Below are positions 19,603-32,512 of a stretch of DNA of 64,000 nucleotides, in pieces (the stretch's first letter is position 1; each line of letters begins with the position of its first letter). Under the pieces are notes generated by a model. It saw only the letters and a program-made list of their open reading frames with translations, was not told the origin of the DNA and searched no databases. Source of the stretch: Antedon mediterranea (lineage: Eukaryota > Echinodermata > Crinoidea > Comatulida > Antedonidae); NCBI RefSeq assembly GCF_964355755.1, contig NC_092676.1, positions 8,166,288 through 8,230,287 on the forward strand, read 5' to 3'. A program made the translations under genes and the position numbers.

Positions 19603-22401
19603 ATGGCTTTGAAATCTATTATCCTCCTCTGTTGCTTCATCGTTGCTGCACACGCCACAGGCACTCCTCGTTCAGTGGTAAAAGGTACTGCTATATATTA
19701 ATTGTATTATTAGAATAGCTAAAATAATTGTAACCATAAACATACTATGGTTTAGAATTGAGGATCAATTGAACTTGCATATACCGTAAAACCTCGAAAA
19801 GAAGCCCATGTGCTTCTTAATTGTTTGGGTCTCCTGGATGGGCAAAGGTTTTTTTATTCGAGATGTGCTTCTTTTTCGAGGTTTGATATCAGAACAACCT
19901 CAGTGTTCAAATGGTAGTAAATAGGCTGCCGAAGTTACTTGGGTGAAAATTTGTTATCTCGTAATAGTGAATCGTTATAATTCAATATGATTCAATTTTG
20001 TAAAACCAAACAATTAACTATAACTAAACATATGCTCTGAAAAATAACAATGCTGGGCATGCATGTCAGTTGACGGGAGTGCTATTGTTAGCCTATTGCA
20101 TGCAATGGGAGGTTAAAGTTAGAATTGGTAAACACTTCCTAACTTGGTTTATAGGCCTAAAACATAATTTTCAAATAAATTATACTCACCGTTTTGGAGT
20201 TCAGCTGAAACAACTTCACACAACTGTCTAGTTCTCTGCATGTGTTATTCACATTTACAAAGTACAGTTTCCCTCTGCGGAAGCCTTATCTATTATTTGT
20301 ATTTTTACGAGGCAAATAAACAACAAACAATCAAACAACAAACAAACAAACCGTCACGTACATTATGTCCATTCTTTTTATTTATGCCTTTTGCAATACT
20401 GTATCATACGTGAAAACACATATAACTTACAAGCGTCGTCGTTTATATGGAAAATGGTGAATAATCCCCTACGCAAAAAAATGCACGTACGAACGAATAC
20501 TAATCTTTTTATTGAATAAAATACTGAACAAATGAATGATTGAGTGCGCGCGCATGCATAGGCCTACAGTAATTTCTGATTACAGATCCAGATTAGCCAC
20601 TAGTGCAGTAACTGATCCTTCCAAACACTTGTAAATGTGCACATAAAACATACGCACCTGTTACTTAGTACATGACATGCCAAACAATTAATATAATCAT
20701 TACACTTATTTTAAAACTCTCTTTTCAGTAACAAAGTGTGAACATCAACAGATTGATATTCGCTGTGGAAATAAAGAAATTAATATTTTGTATGCTCGCT
20801 ACGGATCACCAATAGGTGGAGATTGTGGAAGCCCACACGTCTATGGCAAACCTACTCGGGGATGCGAGTCTGCAAAGTCTCTACAAGTTGTGCGCAAAGA
20901 GTGCCAAGGCAAGAAGGACTGCTGGGTAAAAGCTAAAAATTCTGTTTTTGGAGATCCATGTGTTGGAGTCTTTAAATCGCTCACTATTCACTACGCATGC
21001 GTAGATTATGAAATCGGTAAGTGTTTCCTTTCATTTCAAAATTTTCAGGCACTTTACAGACCTCCCTATTTTAACTGGATACGTGCCACAAGTTATAGTT
21101 GTTTAGCTAAATTAAAGCTCCTGGTAGACATTTGAGCTATACTATAACACTTTGCATTATTGGAACAGGCATATTACATGCAAGATCCGAACTGTTAGCC
21201 ACACAAACGTAGGCCTACCGAGCATTTCCAGCGGGATATCTGTGTTGGTTGCGTCGCTTCTTCTCAATTAACTTTGTTGCGTTACGCTTGTCGTACATAA
21301 TATTTTAAAGTACATACTATAATTTATGTTTTTATTTATTTTGTAGTCGGGGCTTGTGAAGGAAAGCAAATAGATATCCGTTGTGGTGCTGGTAAAACGA
21401 TAAACGTTCTCTATGCTATTTATGGCGCCAACTTTGGTAGTCTGTGTACCAACAGCTTCGATCCATGGAAACCAATTTGCTCAGCCAGACGATCATTTGA
21501 TGTAGTAAGGAACCAGTGTCAAGGAAAGCGAAACTGTTGGGTGAAAGCAAAGAACAACATCTTCGACAGGAACTGCCGTGGATCGTCTGCTCTGCAAGTT
21601 GAATACAGATGCGTCAGAGGAACAATCGGTAAGTTCAATTACGGGGCGTTTACTCGAATAAATATAGTATTCATACATGAATTTACGAATTAGGTAGTCA
21701 TCTCAAAACAAATAATGTCCCCTCAGCTGTGTTAAGTTAAATAACGAAGGAAAAGGCTTACTTCCACCATGGCTATCAAACTTTATTTGACAAAAAAAAA
21801 TGATGATGTGCCAATATATGGACAAGATGATTTTACTACCATATTTAATAATAGATAGATTTATATAGCGCAAATAAACGATGTTTATAATAATGAGCAC
21901 ATCACTACCATATTTGGGCACATCACACGTTTTTTGTCAAACTAGTATAATAGTGTAGACGGAGTTTTAAACCGTTTTACGATGCACTTTATTCCAATTT
22001 AACGCTTATCTAGCCTAGTCCAATAAACTTCCAGGCGTGAGCTTTCAAGTGTGAAAGCACCTTATACCATGAGTATTTTTGTATTCTTTGTTTACTTAGT
22101 GTTTGCTTGTGAAAACAAGCAAGTGGACATCCGTTGCCCATCTGGCACCACTATCAACATCCTGTCAGCATTCTATGGACGCAACAACCAGCAAGGATGC
22201 AGAAACCCAGTACAACAAACTCGCTTCGGCTTAACTCTCAGAAATGAGTGTAGCGCCACTAACGCACTTAGCGTAGCTAAGAGTAATTGCAATGGAAAAC
22301 ACAGTTGTTGGATAAAGGCCCATGATAGTATTTTCAACATTCCTTGCCAACGAGGCCCTTCTAAGCACTTGGAAGTAGAGTTTGAATGTAGAAAGCACTG
22401 A
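19603..22401 (+). CDS. Secreted lectin with three SUEL (D-galactoside/L-rhamnose-binding) domains
   Basis: CDS exons 19603-19684, 20729-21016, 21347-21628 and 22100-22401, every intron in phase 1, giving 317 aa. Residues 1-20 are a signal peptide (SIILLCCFIVAAHA core). Each remaining exon encodes one SUEL domain of about 95 aa: 28-123, 124-217 and 218-317. Every domain has the family's eight cysteines, starting with a C-E-x-x-Q-[IV]-D-I-R-C type motif and containing C-W-[VI]-K-A before the last pair. Sugar-binding motifs differ: domain 1 keeps FGDPC but has YGS instead of YGR; domain 3 keeps FYGR but has IPC; domain 2 has YGA and RNC and may bind weakly. The family binds rhamnose/galactose glycans in eggs, mucus and coelomic fluid; the role here is inferred. 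The one-domain-per-symmetrical-exon design explains the tandem growth. An in-frame ATG at 22069 could mimic a separate one-domain secreted protein, but the acceptor at 22098-22099 fits the exon series better. Confidence 0.88.
19788..19884. mobile_element. Short MITE with 17-bp TIR AAACCTCGAAAAGAAGC
   Basis: Left arm 19788-19804 and right arm 19867-19884 are inverted copies (one extra base). It lies in the first intron of the lectin gene. Confidence 0.65.
21773..21967. mobile_element. Palindromic MITE family B, copy 3, with internal insertion
   Basis: Begins CTATCAAACTTTATTTGAC, ends AATAGTGTAGACGGAGTTT. About 60 bp of extra AT-rich sequence plus a second ACTACCATATTTG block lies in the middle. 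It sits in the last intron of the lectin gene. Confidence 0.8.
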
Positions 22402-22624
22402 ATAAGTTGTATATAACAAATGATCTGTTGCCTACCTCACCCTCCATTTCTAAGGTTCTCTAAAACGAGTAAGCCTAAGTATTCGTCTTCAGCTGATGTG
22501 ATAAATTAAACCACCAAAAGCCTTCAAAAACTGGCAAGGAATCATCATTTAGGGAGGGATACTAAAAGAGGTTGGCACCATAAAGTAACGCCAAAGCAAA
22601 AATTACTGATTTCTAAATAATTTG

Positions 22625-22630
22625 AATAAA
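22625..22630 (+). terminator. Candidate poly(A) signal of the lectin gene
   Basis: AATAAA occurs 224 bp after the lectin stop codon. It is the first canonical hexamer I see on the plus strand past the stop. The surrounding DNA is AT-rich, so chance occurrence is possible. Confidence 0.35.
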
Positions 22631-23672
22631 TACAAAATGATCAAAACAAAACAAAGGTTTTTAGAGTTTTGTTGTACTGTATATCTTTCCACTTTCAACT
22701 AAGGACGCAAAACAAGCACGACGTTAGACTTGCCCGAAGTGTGTACTTATTTCGAAGCTTTTCGATGTTTGTCTAAAATACAGGAGTTTACATGGTATAC
22801 GTATAAAACGCCATATGTGCCAAAATATGTATCTTTTTACTAATACTAAGTCAAAACTCCCCTGGCTAGTACGACGTGTGCTCATCACAAGTAAACTTGA
22901 TCAATCACAAGCGATGGCAGTAATTTTTGATGATCCATTTTATTGTGATTGGTCAAATTATTTTCTTTCCGGAAACCTACTTTAGTTGGTGTGATCGCAT
23001 CATTAGTAACATATCACTGAGGCACGCGGGTTTTCTACAATTGTCATCTCCACAAATCTGTGTTTTAAATGCCACGATTCGCCTCATTTCTGTCATAACA
23101 TATCACTACACGCGTCATGACTACTCTTAAGTTTTAAACAATGTCATGAAAATTCATAACAATACTGATTTTGAAAAAAAAAATAACGCACCTGCAATGA
23201 ACCCATTATCAGGAATTGTGATGCATTCGCTTTACCTAACAACCTTCACAAAATTCAATATGTAAATCGTAGAAATAATTCATACATTATATATACAAGT
23301 TGGGAACGTGTTATTTTATTTATTATAAACATCAAAATTGAATTGAACTCGTTCAAGTAAGAACTTAGCGCACGCAAGTCGATGCTTTTAAAAAATAAAA
23401 TAAAGATATAACTGAAGACAAAAACTATGAGGATTAATGTTGAATATAGAAAAATATGAAATGTATATCCGTTTGTAGAAAATTATTATATTGGCATTTA
23501 AAAAAAAAGAAATACTATCTACAGTAAAGCATGACTCTTAATCGTCTGTGTGACGTGACGTGACGTAACGTAAGTGGCGAGGTTTCGTTTCGAGGTAGAC
23601 GCTGGAGACGATAATGCACGTTCCACCCCTCGTCATGATGTTACCCGTCTCCGTCGTCTACCGTCCCAAAAC

Positions 23673-23856
23673 CAGTGGCGTAACGCAGAGGCCTGAGGCC
23701 CCTGGCTTAGGAACCTCAAGTGGCCCTCCAACGCTGGAGGCCTCGGGTGTTTTTAGCCTTTTTTTCGACACATTTTAATGCATCTGGACACTGCTGAGGG
23801 ACCCCTATAAGATCCATGGGTTTAGCCAGTGAACGCTCATAGCAGTTACGCCACTG
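23673..23856. mobile_element. hAT-like non-autonomous transposon, copy 1
   Basis: Begins CAGTGGCGTAACGCAGAGGCC and ends GTTACGCCACTG. It is flanked by the 8-bp pair CCCAAAAC / CCCGAAAC, a target-site duplication with one mismatch. CAGTGGCG ends and 8-bp duplications are typical of hAT elements. The interior shares GGCCCCTGGC and GGTTTAGCCAGTGAA with copy 2. Confidence 0.8.
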
Positions 23857-23891
23857 CCCGAAACGAAAGCTTGCCCCAAGCGACGCTCTTT

Positions 23892-24037
23892 AAGTTTGGT
23901 TACCACTAGGACGCACAACGCAAGTGAGCACACGGCGAATCACGACGCAATGGCCCATCCGAACTATCGCTTGTGATTAGGCAACTCACTTGCATTGCGC
24001 CTACGTCGTTGCGTTACATCCAAGTGGGTACCAAGCT
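23892..24037. mobile_element. Palindromic MITE family D (GGTTCCCACTAGGACG), copy 1
   Basis: Begins AAGTTTGGTTACCACTAGG and ends CCAAGTGGGTACCAAGCT. Both arms carry GCAAGTGAG- and GTTGCGTT-like segments. Related to 55734-55891 and, more distantly, 26099-26322. Confidence 0.75.
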
Positions 24038-24718
24038 ATAGTGAATGATCTTTCTCAGTGAGAGAGCCATGTGTTAAACATAGAGCGCAGAGACACTCAA
24101 AGTTACGAGAATCAGCCACAGTCTTCTACTAAATAAACTTACGTTATAACCTACAGGGATATTGGAATGGATACATTTAACATTTATTATAACTTTTCTA
24201 AAGAAACCTAATCCTTTCAGATCTAACTCACCATCTTTCTGTTCTCATAGCGTCATTTGAAACGATTCGATTCCTGATCAAACTATTCATAACAGAATAT
24301 TTCATATTGAATTACATAGATTGTTCTTAATTATTCTAATAAAATATAGTTCTAATAGCCGGATAATCATGTTTTTTTTAAAAGTGCGGTATTAATAGAA
24401 AAACATATGTACAAAATTGACAGTTCATCTAGAACTGAGGTAAGGGTGTCAACAACACGTAGGCTTACGTACCTACGTACGACGGCCGTCGTTTGTGAAT
24501 GATGTCTCGGAATATCATATTTCATTTACATTTAAATTTGACAATTATTTAACAATGTACAGCAGACATTTGTAAATATCTATTTTTAAAAATTGATTGC
24601 GTCATGTCGATCTTCCCAAATAACAGTATGCGGCTTCTCAAATGAATATCCCGTATTACCCAAAATGGAATGAAAAAAAGTTGTAACTGAAAAAAATAAT
24701 TTGTAATTTAGGAAGAAT

Positions 24719-27700
24719 TTAAAAGAGATCTTTCATCATCCTTCGAAGATCGGCTTCTAGATCACGTTTGTTGATACTTTTTGGCAAGAAAGATGGACTA
24801 AACTTGGCTTCGGCGAAAAGAGTTTCCAAGTCAGCTCCAGATCCGGAGCCTTCCCCACTAGCGCCACTTTCATCCTCTCTGGGCTTAAACTGGTCGAACC
24901 AGATTTGTAAGTGGTAGAGGTATAGGTAAATTTCATAGGCCATACACTCGCAGTTTGGTGCTTGGCAACCATTAGGGTCTATTGGTCTCAAAAAGTTGCA
25001 ATATACACCGTAGTCGGGACAACTTCTTGGGGCAGCACAGTTGGAATCACGTGGGTCGGCTGTAAAGACAACATTATTTGAAATATTTAAACTTATTTAT
25101 ACATTAAACTACTATTCATATACTATTCTACTATTATTTAAGAGCAGCCTATATTGAAAAATGAGGGCGGCATTTATGATACCAAATAACAGTATAGAGT
25201 AGAACCATTCCTCTGGGACACCCCTGGGGGGGGGGGGGGTCTCTACCGTAATATTTTCACAAATATTATTACTGAAATTGTTTATTTAATTCTCATGCTT
25301 CCTCTCTATACCATATTGTCAAACAGGTCGATTGTATAATAATACAATTGGATAGACGAATTAAAAGTTAGTAGGCCTACTGTATCAAAACGTATCTACT
25401 TACGACATGGGTTACAATACCAACGATTTCGTCCTCCTTGGCAGATACTGAAAATTAAATTGACAGGTTTCTTTCGTTAAGATTGTAACAATTGTCATTA
25501 GTTGAATCATCAACACTGTCATCATGACTATTTCATTTTTATTGTCTGATTTCATGAATTTTTCGATGAATTACAATCCGCATCCGAATTTTCCCCCATA
25601 ACACCGCGTCATCTCTATCATCAATAACCGTAAAAGAATATTATCAATGTGTTAACTTACCACATGTTTCCACAGTTGCCTTCAACTGCCCGACCATAGC
25701 CATATTCCTGTCCTTCCCATAGACAAGATCGGGGATCTATAAAACAAAAGATATTGTTTGAAAAATATTATCAGAATTATTAGTGTATTATTGCCCATAA
25801 CATCAACAGTTCGTATTTTTTCTTAGCAATAATAAATTTATATAGCTGTAAAAATGTTATAACGCTTTCAGAACTAGATACCAGTATCAGTCAATGCACA
25901 CCAGTCGTCCGTTCATAAAAATATTGGACATTTTCTAGAAACGCACTAAGCAGTGGTTTTGATTGATCTTGGAGCGGTTGGTGAATTGAGGAAAAACATT
26001 ATGCAACATCAGAAAATAAAGCAAAGATAAGGGTATTTATCGTCCTTAAAAAAAGGAAATTCGGATTAGGCCTTCCACGGACCCACGGCAGCCAGCAGTG
26101 CAGTGCCTACCAGCTTGGACGAAACTGACCAATAGCGTGCAAGGGAGTTGACCAAAAGCAACAGTTTGGATGATACACATCAGTTGGTGATTGATAACAA
26201 TCCACTAGGATGTAGCGCAAGACGTAAGTAATTTGACGGCACGATAAAGCATTATCCATCGCAACGGGATTGGTTAAATTACTCAGAGTTGCGCTTACGC
26301 CCTGCGTTGCATACAAGTGGGGAAAAAGTTGGCATTACGCTAACTACATAATACATTGGTGTACACTTCACGCCATTGGTTTATAGATTAACAAGGCCAT
26401 ATACTTGGCTGCAGTCGCGTGCGCAAACTTGAGTTAGTGTTTACCGAGCAACCGACCAAACGACCGACCAACCGACCGACATAGTGAGCTATAGAGTCGC
26501 GTTTGCACGCGACTAACAACCGTAAATTTGACACTGTCTGGCGCACAAACACAAAGTAGAAAAGAATGGGGCCTAAACCTACTTACATCCACAGGTTCCT
26601 TCATATCGTACAGTGACATACTGATTGACTCGGGGTTCTTCACATACGGCTTTTAGTAATTCACAGTAATTATCGTATGTCACCTGATTTGTGCCGCAAA
26701 CGGGCGATCCATCGGACTCACAAACAGATGCACTTGCACAATCTACAAACAACATAAATAAACGTCATTAATTCTCATATATAATTTAACGTTAGTTTAA
26801 TGAAACGTTATTATACCGTTTTGGTACATTTCTGAAAAAAGGGGCAGTTTAGGTGCATTTTAGGTAAAAGTGGTATGGCCATTTAGGTAAAAGTGGTATA
26901 TGGCCATTTTGGAAAATGATAAAAGTAAATTTATGATTGGCCAACATTTTGTTTTTATGCAAATAAAAAACCTAGGTACTGTAGGTCTAAATGTGAATTT
27001 CATCTGGCTTTAAATTACAAAACTAGACAGCGGAACTTGAATGAGCGCAATGAATTTTTTTCTTTTTTGTGGGGAGTTCGCCCACTTTTATTTCTTGTAT
27101 AAAAATGCATAGTTTTGTAAATATCTTTTACAATATAATAATTTTATATGTAACGTTTTCATTAATATGTTTTTTCTTTGCTTATATTCTATGAAGATAT
27201 AACTTTTTTTTACACAAACATAATTATAATACACTTACAGTATATTTTAAACTCTAATAGGCATAAAAAAAATAATAATGTTAAATTAATAGAAATTTCT
27301 CACCAAGCGCAATGAAATATTAGAGTAAATTAAATTATATAATAAGGACATATTGCGGGTTGTAAATAGCACCCAGATTCTTATTTGGGCAGTCTTTATA
27401 TTAATTTAGCTGTATTAATTGAGTAAAACTCGGTCACAGAACCATTTTACTTTAAAAAAAGTAACAAACAGCTGCTGAATGAAATGAATCAGACAATACA
27501 ATACAAAACAAGAAGGAATTAAACTACTGTGCCGAGATTTAAACAGCAGAACAACGGAGGCAATTACAGCGAATTTAGGGATTTGAATCTGATCCCGGAA
27601 ACAAGTAAAGTTTAATATGACTATATGAGATCAAAGACCCATTGAGCTTTGCAGCCTATCGAAGACGTGGCATCGAAAATCAGGGGCGCGCAGACGATAA

Positions 27701-30700
27701 CTAAGAAATGGCGCATGCGCTATCATATAAATAGTAACCATTGGAGGTTAGGGTCAGTTGAAATTGGTTGGACGGAGATATTAAATAATTATATGTGTAT
27801 TTGAGATACCGATATTTGTTTTCATTTATAGGCAATAATAAGAGTTTGGACACCAGGGAACATCTGTTTAATAACTATATAACTGGAAGAGCCTTGGCCG
27901 GGCTTTAAGCCACAGTTGATCTTCTAGCCAACTCAAGGACCCGTATTTAGCTTCCCATAGTTTTACAGGCAATCCTCAAGGAAAACTTAAACTAAGACAT
28001 AAGGCCACCCTGGATATTGTATTATATATCATAAGATAGGATTACTGTTTGGTACAGACATTGTCACGTCATAATTGGGATAACAAAAATTGTAATTATT
28101 ATGCGGTAAATATCTAAGAGATTTTTATGAAAAGAAGTCCAGTCCTACATCAAAATTTCACAATCTCACATAAGTTTGTTAATATTCAAATGTAAGCCAA
28201 TGTCTCGCATATACAAGCTTACATATGTGCAATCGACGTTCTCAACTTTTATTACAACGAATCATTGTTGTAGGCCTATATATATTTGGTTATTCTATAT
28301 AACCTGAGAAGAGCAAACTAATAACTATTCTCCCCCTACTTATACAAAATTGAAGAATTTTAAAATGTCTGTAAAGAACGAACTTTTGGGTTTGGTTTTA
28401 TTTTGAGGTATAAAAAACCTAAAGGGTACTTTGCCAAAAGATTGAATCTGATTTTTAAATGCCATACAATTTTACGAATACAAGATTGACAACAAAAAAT
28501 GAAAATGTTAAAGCTAAAAGACTATTGAAAAAAAAAATTAACCTTTTGAATTTTATGAAAAGAGTGCATCTTTAAAGAATAAACTACGTCTAGTGTAGGC
28601 ATACATCAAGTTGTACATGGACTTGGAATACTGGGTACCATTGTTTTATTCAGCTAGCACGGCAGTCACTCAGCAGTAATGTAATTCACTGCAAACAGGA
28701 GCCTAGCTGGAAGTATCTTCCACATTAAAAGGTATTTTATAATACTGTCAACACTAATTTCAAATTGAATTATTATAACTATCTCTCGTTGTAACGAGGA
28801 TGTAGGACAAGGTAGTCAAACTCACTGGGAATAAATTTGAAGAAATTTCCACGAAATTACGTAATTTCATATCCACAATTATACCGTTGTTCAACACTCC
28901 ACAAGACGTTTAGCTTGTAGAACGTATATATTAAGTTACATTCCAATAGGCTAAAGTAAAGATTCTTAAACAGGTAATCAAAGTATTTAAGGTGTAATGT
29001 TGCTAAGATGTTCTTCCTGATATCAATTGTGACGTAGTAATATTGTTGTTATTTAAGACAAGATTATGACGACAATAATGACGATGATAATAATGATAGT
29101 TAGGCTAGTACTGTAGTAGTCGCGGTAGGCTTAATCAACGATTGGAAATGGCGGAAAATACTCAAACTGTACGAGAAATAAGAACATTTTCACTGTCAAG
29201 AATCCGGACAAATGGAAGCCTGGGAACACCTTAAAGGAGTAACACGAACACCTGTCACCCGACATGTTATCATGTCATTAAGTTGATATGTGCTATTAAC
29301 CCATTATAAGACAAGATATATTCACAGTTCGTCGTGAAGAACTCAAATGCCATAACACAAAGAACTATACTGTACCAATAAAAGTAGGCCTGTGTATGTG
29401 AAATTACATTAAAATATAAATGAATAAACCACATTTTTGTGTTGATAAAGTAGGAATAACATGGGTTCTGTAAGGGAAGTGGCTTAGTGTAGGCCTACTT
29501 TTGAAATTGTCGTAATTGAAAAGATAGATAGATGTTTATCGAACGATCAAATTGATTTTGCATAATTCAAGAAACCCACAGAAACCGCTTTCCATAAGCA
29601 ATTTACTTTTGCCGAGTAGTGAAACATCATTTCTTTACTGCATGCCATTTAAATAATAATTTGTAGATATGGTAGTTAGACGAGAAATAAAAAAACATCT
29701 ATAAAATGTATAGGTGTTTTTAAAAACTCTCAGCCAATTACGAATAATATTGTTATGAACGAACTCTTATGTAGTTTTTTTAGCCACAACCTTAAAACAA
29801 GTGACGTTTGGATGTAGACGTTTCCTCATTTGTTGCTTCCCAAAAAGTGATGTGCCCATATATGGACATGATGATGTCATATCACTACCATATTTGGGCA
29901 CTTCGCACTTTCTTGTAAAACTTTGTCAAACTAGTTTGATTTTCTCGTTTGTTTCTCAGTAGTTTATCAATCATACATAAAGTCCCATTGATCGCAAATC
30001 TACCACAATAGTTTCCTATACCTATAGGAAACATTGCAGTTTGTTTAATCATTTTTCTATGAGTATTGTCCTTGCTAGCCGCCACAAGGCTAGTGACAAG
30101 GCAGTTGTGAAAAAGGTTTAGTTAAGAGGTAACTTTTGTGTTTTTAACATCAAATAAATTAGGAGTAATGATTTATGAGATTACAAGTTCGATGATGTGA
30201 TTACAAATTTGATGATGTCATTAAAAGTTTGATTATGTGGTTACAAGTGGCCGTTGATTCATCTAGCAAACCACACGTCTTTGTTTTCCTACTGATTTTA
30301 TTACATTAAAGCCAATACAAACATTACCTCCTACTACTGATACCAATTATGCATACAGTATTTGTGAATTTAGCGACTACGTACTGTATAGTATAACTAA
30401 ACGACTTCTGGAAAATTATGTTGACTTGTTGAATGTACGTGCAATAATGGAACCGGAAATATTTAATTATTGTTAAAAATAAGACAATATAAAGGAATGA
30501 ATTTAAAAATGGGAATGCGAGACAATACACCTCTATAAACGATTAAAAAAAATCAGATATGTAATATTGTACATTGAAATCATAGTAAACAATAATTATG
30601 TCGTCCGATATAGTTTTAAACAGGACCACATTAAAAAGCATTTGTAACTTATTTCTGAATTATGAAATCCTGTATATACATGTTAATAAATATCGTTCCG

Positions 30701-30873
30701 GATATGTAGTTTTCATGATAAACTTTTTTCCGGTACGAGATTGAAAAAACTAAGAATCAGAAAAAAATGTTTAACATTTACATACCCTGTACTGCACCAT
30801 AAGTATAAGGCCATGGCTCGGCTGCGCTCAGAGCAAACAGGCACAAGACTCCTAATAAAACAAAACACTGCAT
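24719..30873 (-). CDS. Secreted Kazal-domain protein with C-terminal cysteine-rich (antistasin/VWC-like) modules
   Basis: Five exons in transcript order: 30873-30786, 26742-26587, 25736-25661, 25447-25404, 25059-24719. All junctions are GT-AG and frame-consistent, giving 234 aa. Residues 1-19 are a signal peptide (MQCFVLLGVLCLFALSAAE). Exon 2 encodes a complete Kazal domain with the hallmark PVCGTN, TYDNYCEL and a final G-T-C; Kazal domains typically inhibit serine proteases, but the reactive-site specificity cannot be read here. Exons 3 and 4 give a small cysteine module (CLWEGQEYGYG then C-x-C and WYCNPC) resembling half a VWC repeat. The start of exon 5 encodes an antistasin-like block (CAAPRSCPDYGVYC then NGC and CEC). 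The last ~70 residues lack cysteine and contain an acidic Ser-Gly stretch and a charged end (RRMMKDLF), perhaps with processing at the NKR site. Possible roles are protease inhibition or matrix/growth-factor binding. I do not recognise the combination as a named gene. Confidence 0.85.
25197..25260. mobile_element. MITE family C, terminal fragment with poly-G
   Basis: GAGTAGAACCATTCCTCTGG followed by GACACCCCTG and a G run. One end only. It lies in an intron of the Kazal gene. Confidence 0.5.
26099..26322. mobile_element. Palindromic MITE family D, decayed copy
   Basis: Contains AACTGACCAATAGCGTGCAAG and TTACGCCCTGCGTTGCATAC before CAAGTGGGG. Recognisable only against the two better copies. 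It lies in an intron of the Kazal gene. Confidence 0.5.
26385..26520. repeat. Dispersed repeat with GGTCGG core, copy 2 (inverted)
   Basis: Reverse complement of the 5735-5860 repeat: GGCCATATACTTGGCTGCAG, then an ACCGACC array and CATAGTGAGCTATAGAGTCG. It lies 67 bp from the Kazal-domain exon. Confidence 0.7.
26743..30785. other. Long first intron of the Kazal gene
   Basis: 4.0 kb of AT-rich sequence between the signal-peptide exon and the Kazal exon. It holds a family B MITE (29841) and otherwise no structure I can name. Confidence 0.6.
29841..29940. mobile_element. Palindromic MITE family B, copy 4 (left end missing)
   Basis: Shares GTGATGTGCCCATATATGGAC, GATGTCATATCACTACC and ends GTCAAACTAGTTTGAT. 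It lies in the long first intron of the Kazal gene. Confidence 0.8.
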
Positions 30874-31039
30874 TATTAAGTATAAAATCACAGAACCAGT
30901 TATAGAATTATCCTGTCGAATAGAAAGGGCAAACCGCGAGCGAGTGTACTTAGATAGTACACGCAGGGAAGTGCCTTACTGGAGGTCCGAGAGGGCATCA
31001 ACCGACAACTGGAAGCATTTTGGTGCTAGACCAATTGCT

Positions 31040-31048
31040 TATATAAAG
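31040..31048 (-). promoter_or_regulatory. TATA box of the Kazal-protein gene
   Basis: Reading on the minus strand, CTTTATATAAG lies about 165 bp upstream of the ATG at 30873. Transcription would begin near 31010. This is the only TATA-like element in a moderately GC-rich stretch just before the gene. Confidence 0.5.
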
Positions 31049-32512
31049 TGGGCGGGACGTTCCGTGAATATAGCAACTTGTGCTCGAAAAACACCTGTTG
31101 TCATCACAAAAATCATAATCTGGACTAAAGGCATGTACGTAAAACAAAAAATTACCATAATTAAAACAATTAATTTAATATGTTTATTATTATCTTTAGC
31201 ATCGAGACTATCTATTTCTTAAAACATGATGCATTGTATTAATAAGATCGGATTATCCTATTCATATTGATATTTATATTGATAATGTGGCGTTGATAAT
31301 TTAGGAAGGGTTGAGAGGTTATAGAAGTTACACTGAATCCCATTACTGTTAAATTTAGGTGAGGGGAGTTGTAGGCAAGATGGAATGAATTAGGTAGGGC
31401 CTATATTACGCGAATACGATGGATCAAGAAATTATTAAAATAATTAATCTTTGCCTTTTTGTGATTGATCTATGCATGGATGTACGTTGAAATCTGTGAG
31501 ATATCTATGTAGGGCGTACATTCTTCATTTCACTTACCAACTTTTTGCTATGTCAAAGTTCAAGGTAATGTTCCGGTAATTTCTTTCAATGTGTGACGTA
31601 TCTTTTGACAGATCATTTGTCTGCTTTCCAAATGTATACAGTATTTTCAAACATAATTCTATATTTATAATCGCATAATTCAGTTTTCCGCGTGATTTCA
31701 AGAGATCTGATTGGCTGTGCATTTTTTTCGCATCTTAAAAAGTACATGGGAATAAGAATACGCATGCGCATAGCAAACTCTTTCTAGTCGCGCAAAAATA
31801 CATTAAATGACATCGTAGATATGTTCCAGTTGTCATATTTACTCTTTATTCGATTAATACGAATTTTGTTCGCAAGAAAATGCAATGGAGGGTTCCATGT
31901 GTAACAGAATACATGGTAGGTCTACTGGAAATTCAAACATCAAACTTTCTGAACGTGATATTCAATCATTTGCGCACGCCGGGCGGTACTACAATTACCA
32001 AGATGTCAGCCGCATTAAAAAAAAAGAAGAAAGAAATAGCCTAAGTTAATGAAGTTCATGTTGTGGTAAATCACATTAAGTGTGAACCTCAACTGTTGGA
32101 CTACTATGTCATGTTTTTGACAGTCTTACAATTAAAAAAAGTGATATGACTGCAGATGGATTTCGAATAAGTGTCTTCTGATTGTTGGTTAATAACTATA
32201 ATATTGTTCGTTGGCTCCGGTTGCAGCAAATAAAACAATGAAGACATAGGAAAAGGGTGAAGTCAATCGGCTGGTCTGTTGGATCCCGATCTGACTATAT
32301 CCTTCCGCCATATACAATAAGGTCATCAGAAGTCCAGAGTGGACTAAAGTCGGCACGAACGTTTGAAAAGTCACATAATGAAATCATCAAGAATGATTAT
32401 CAAACCTGATGCTGACACAAAACTTGAGAAAGTTCCCATAAAGTGGAAATAATATAGGCCTACAGTAGTCTAAAGACAGGCTTAAATTGTTATGTTTAAA
32501 AGTGAATCTTAG

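Noticed and set aside
22051-22401. Independent single-domain SUEL gene starting at 22051 or the ATG at 22069
   Set aside because: The first codon is GTG, and the apparent signal peptide overlaps a polypyrimidine tract and AG acceptor that gives the same phase-1 entry as the other two SUEL exons. Kept as an alternative only.
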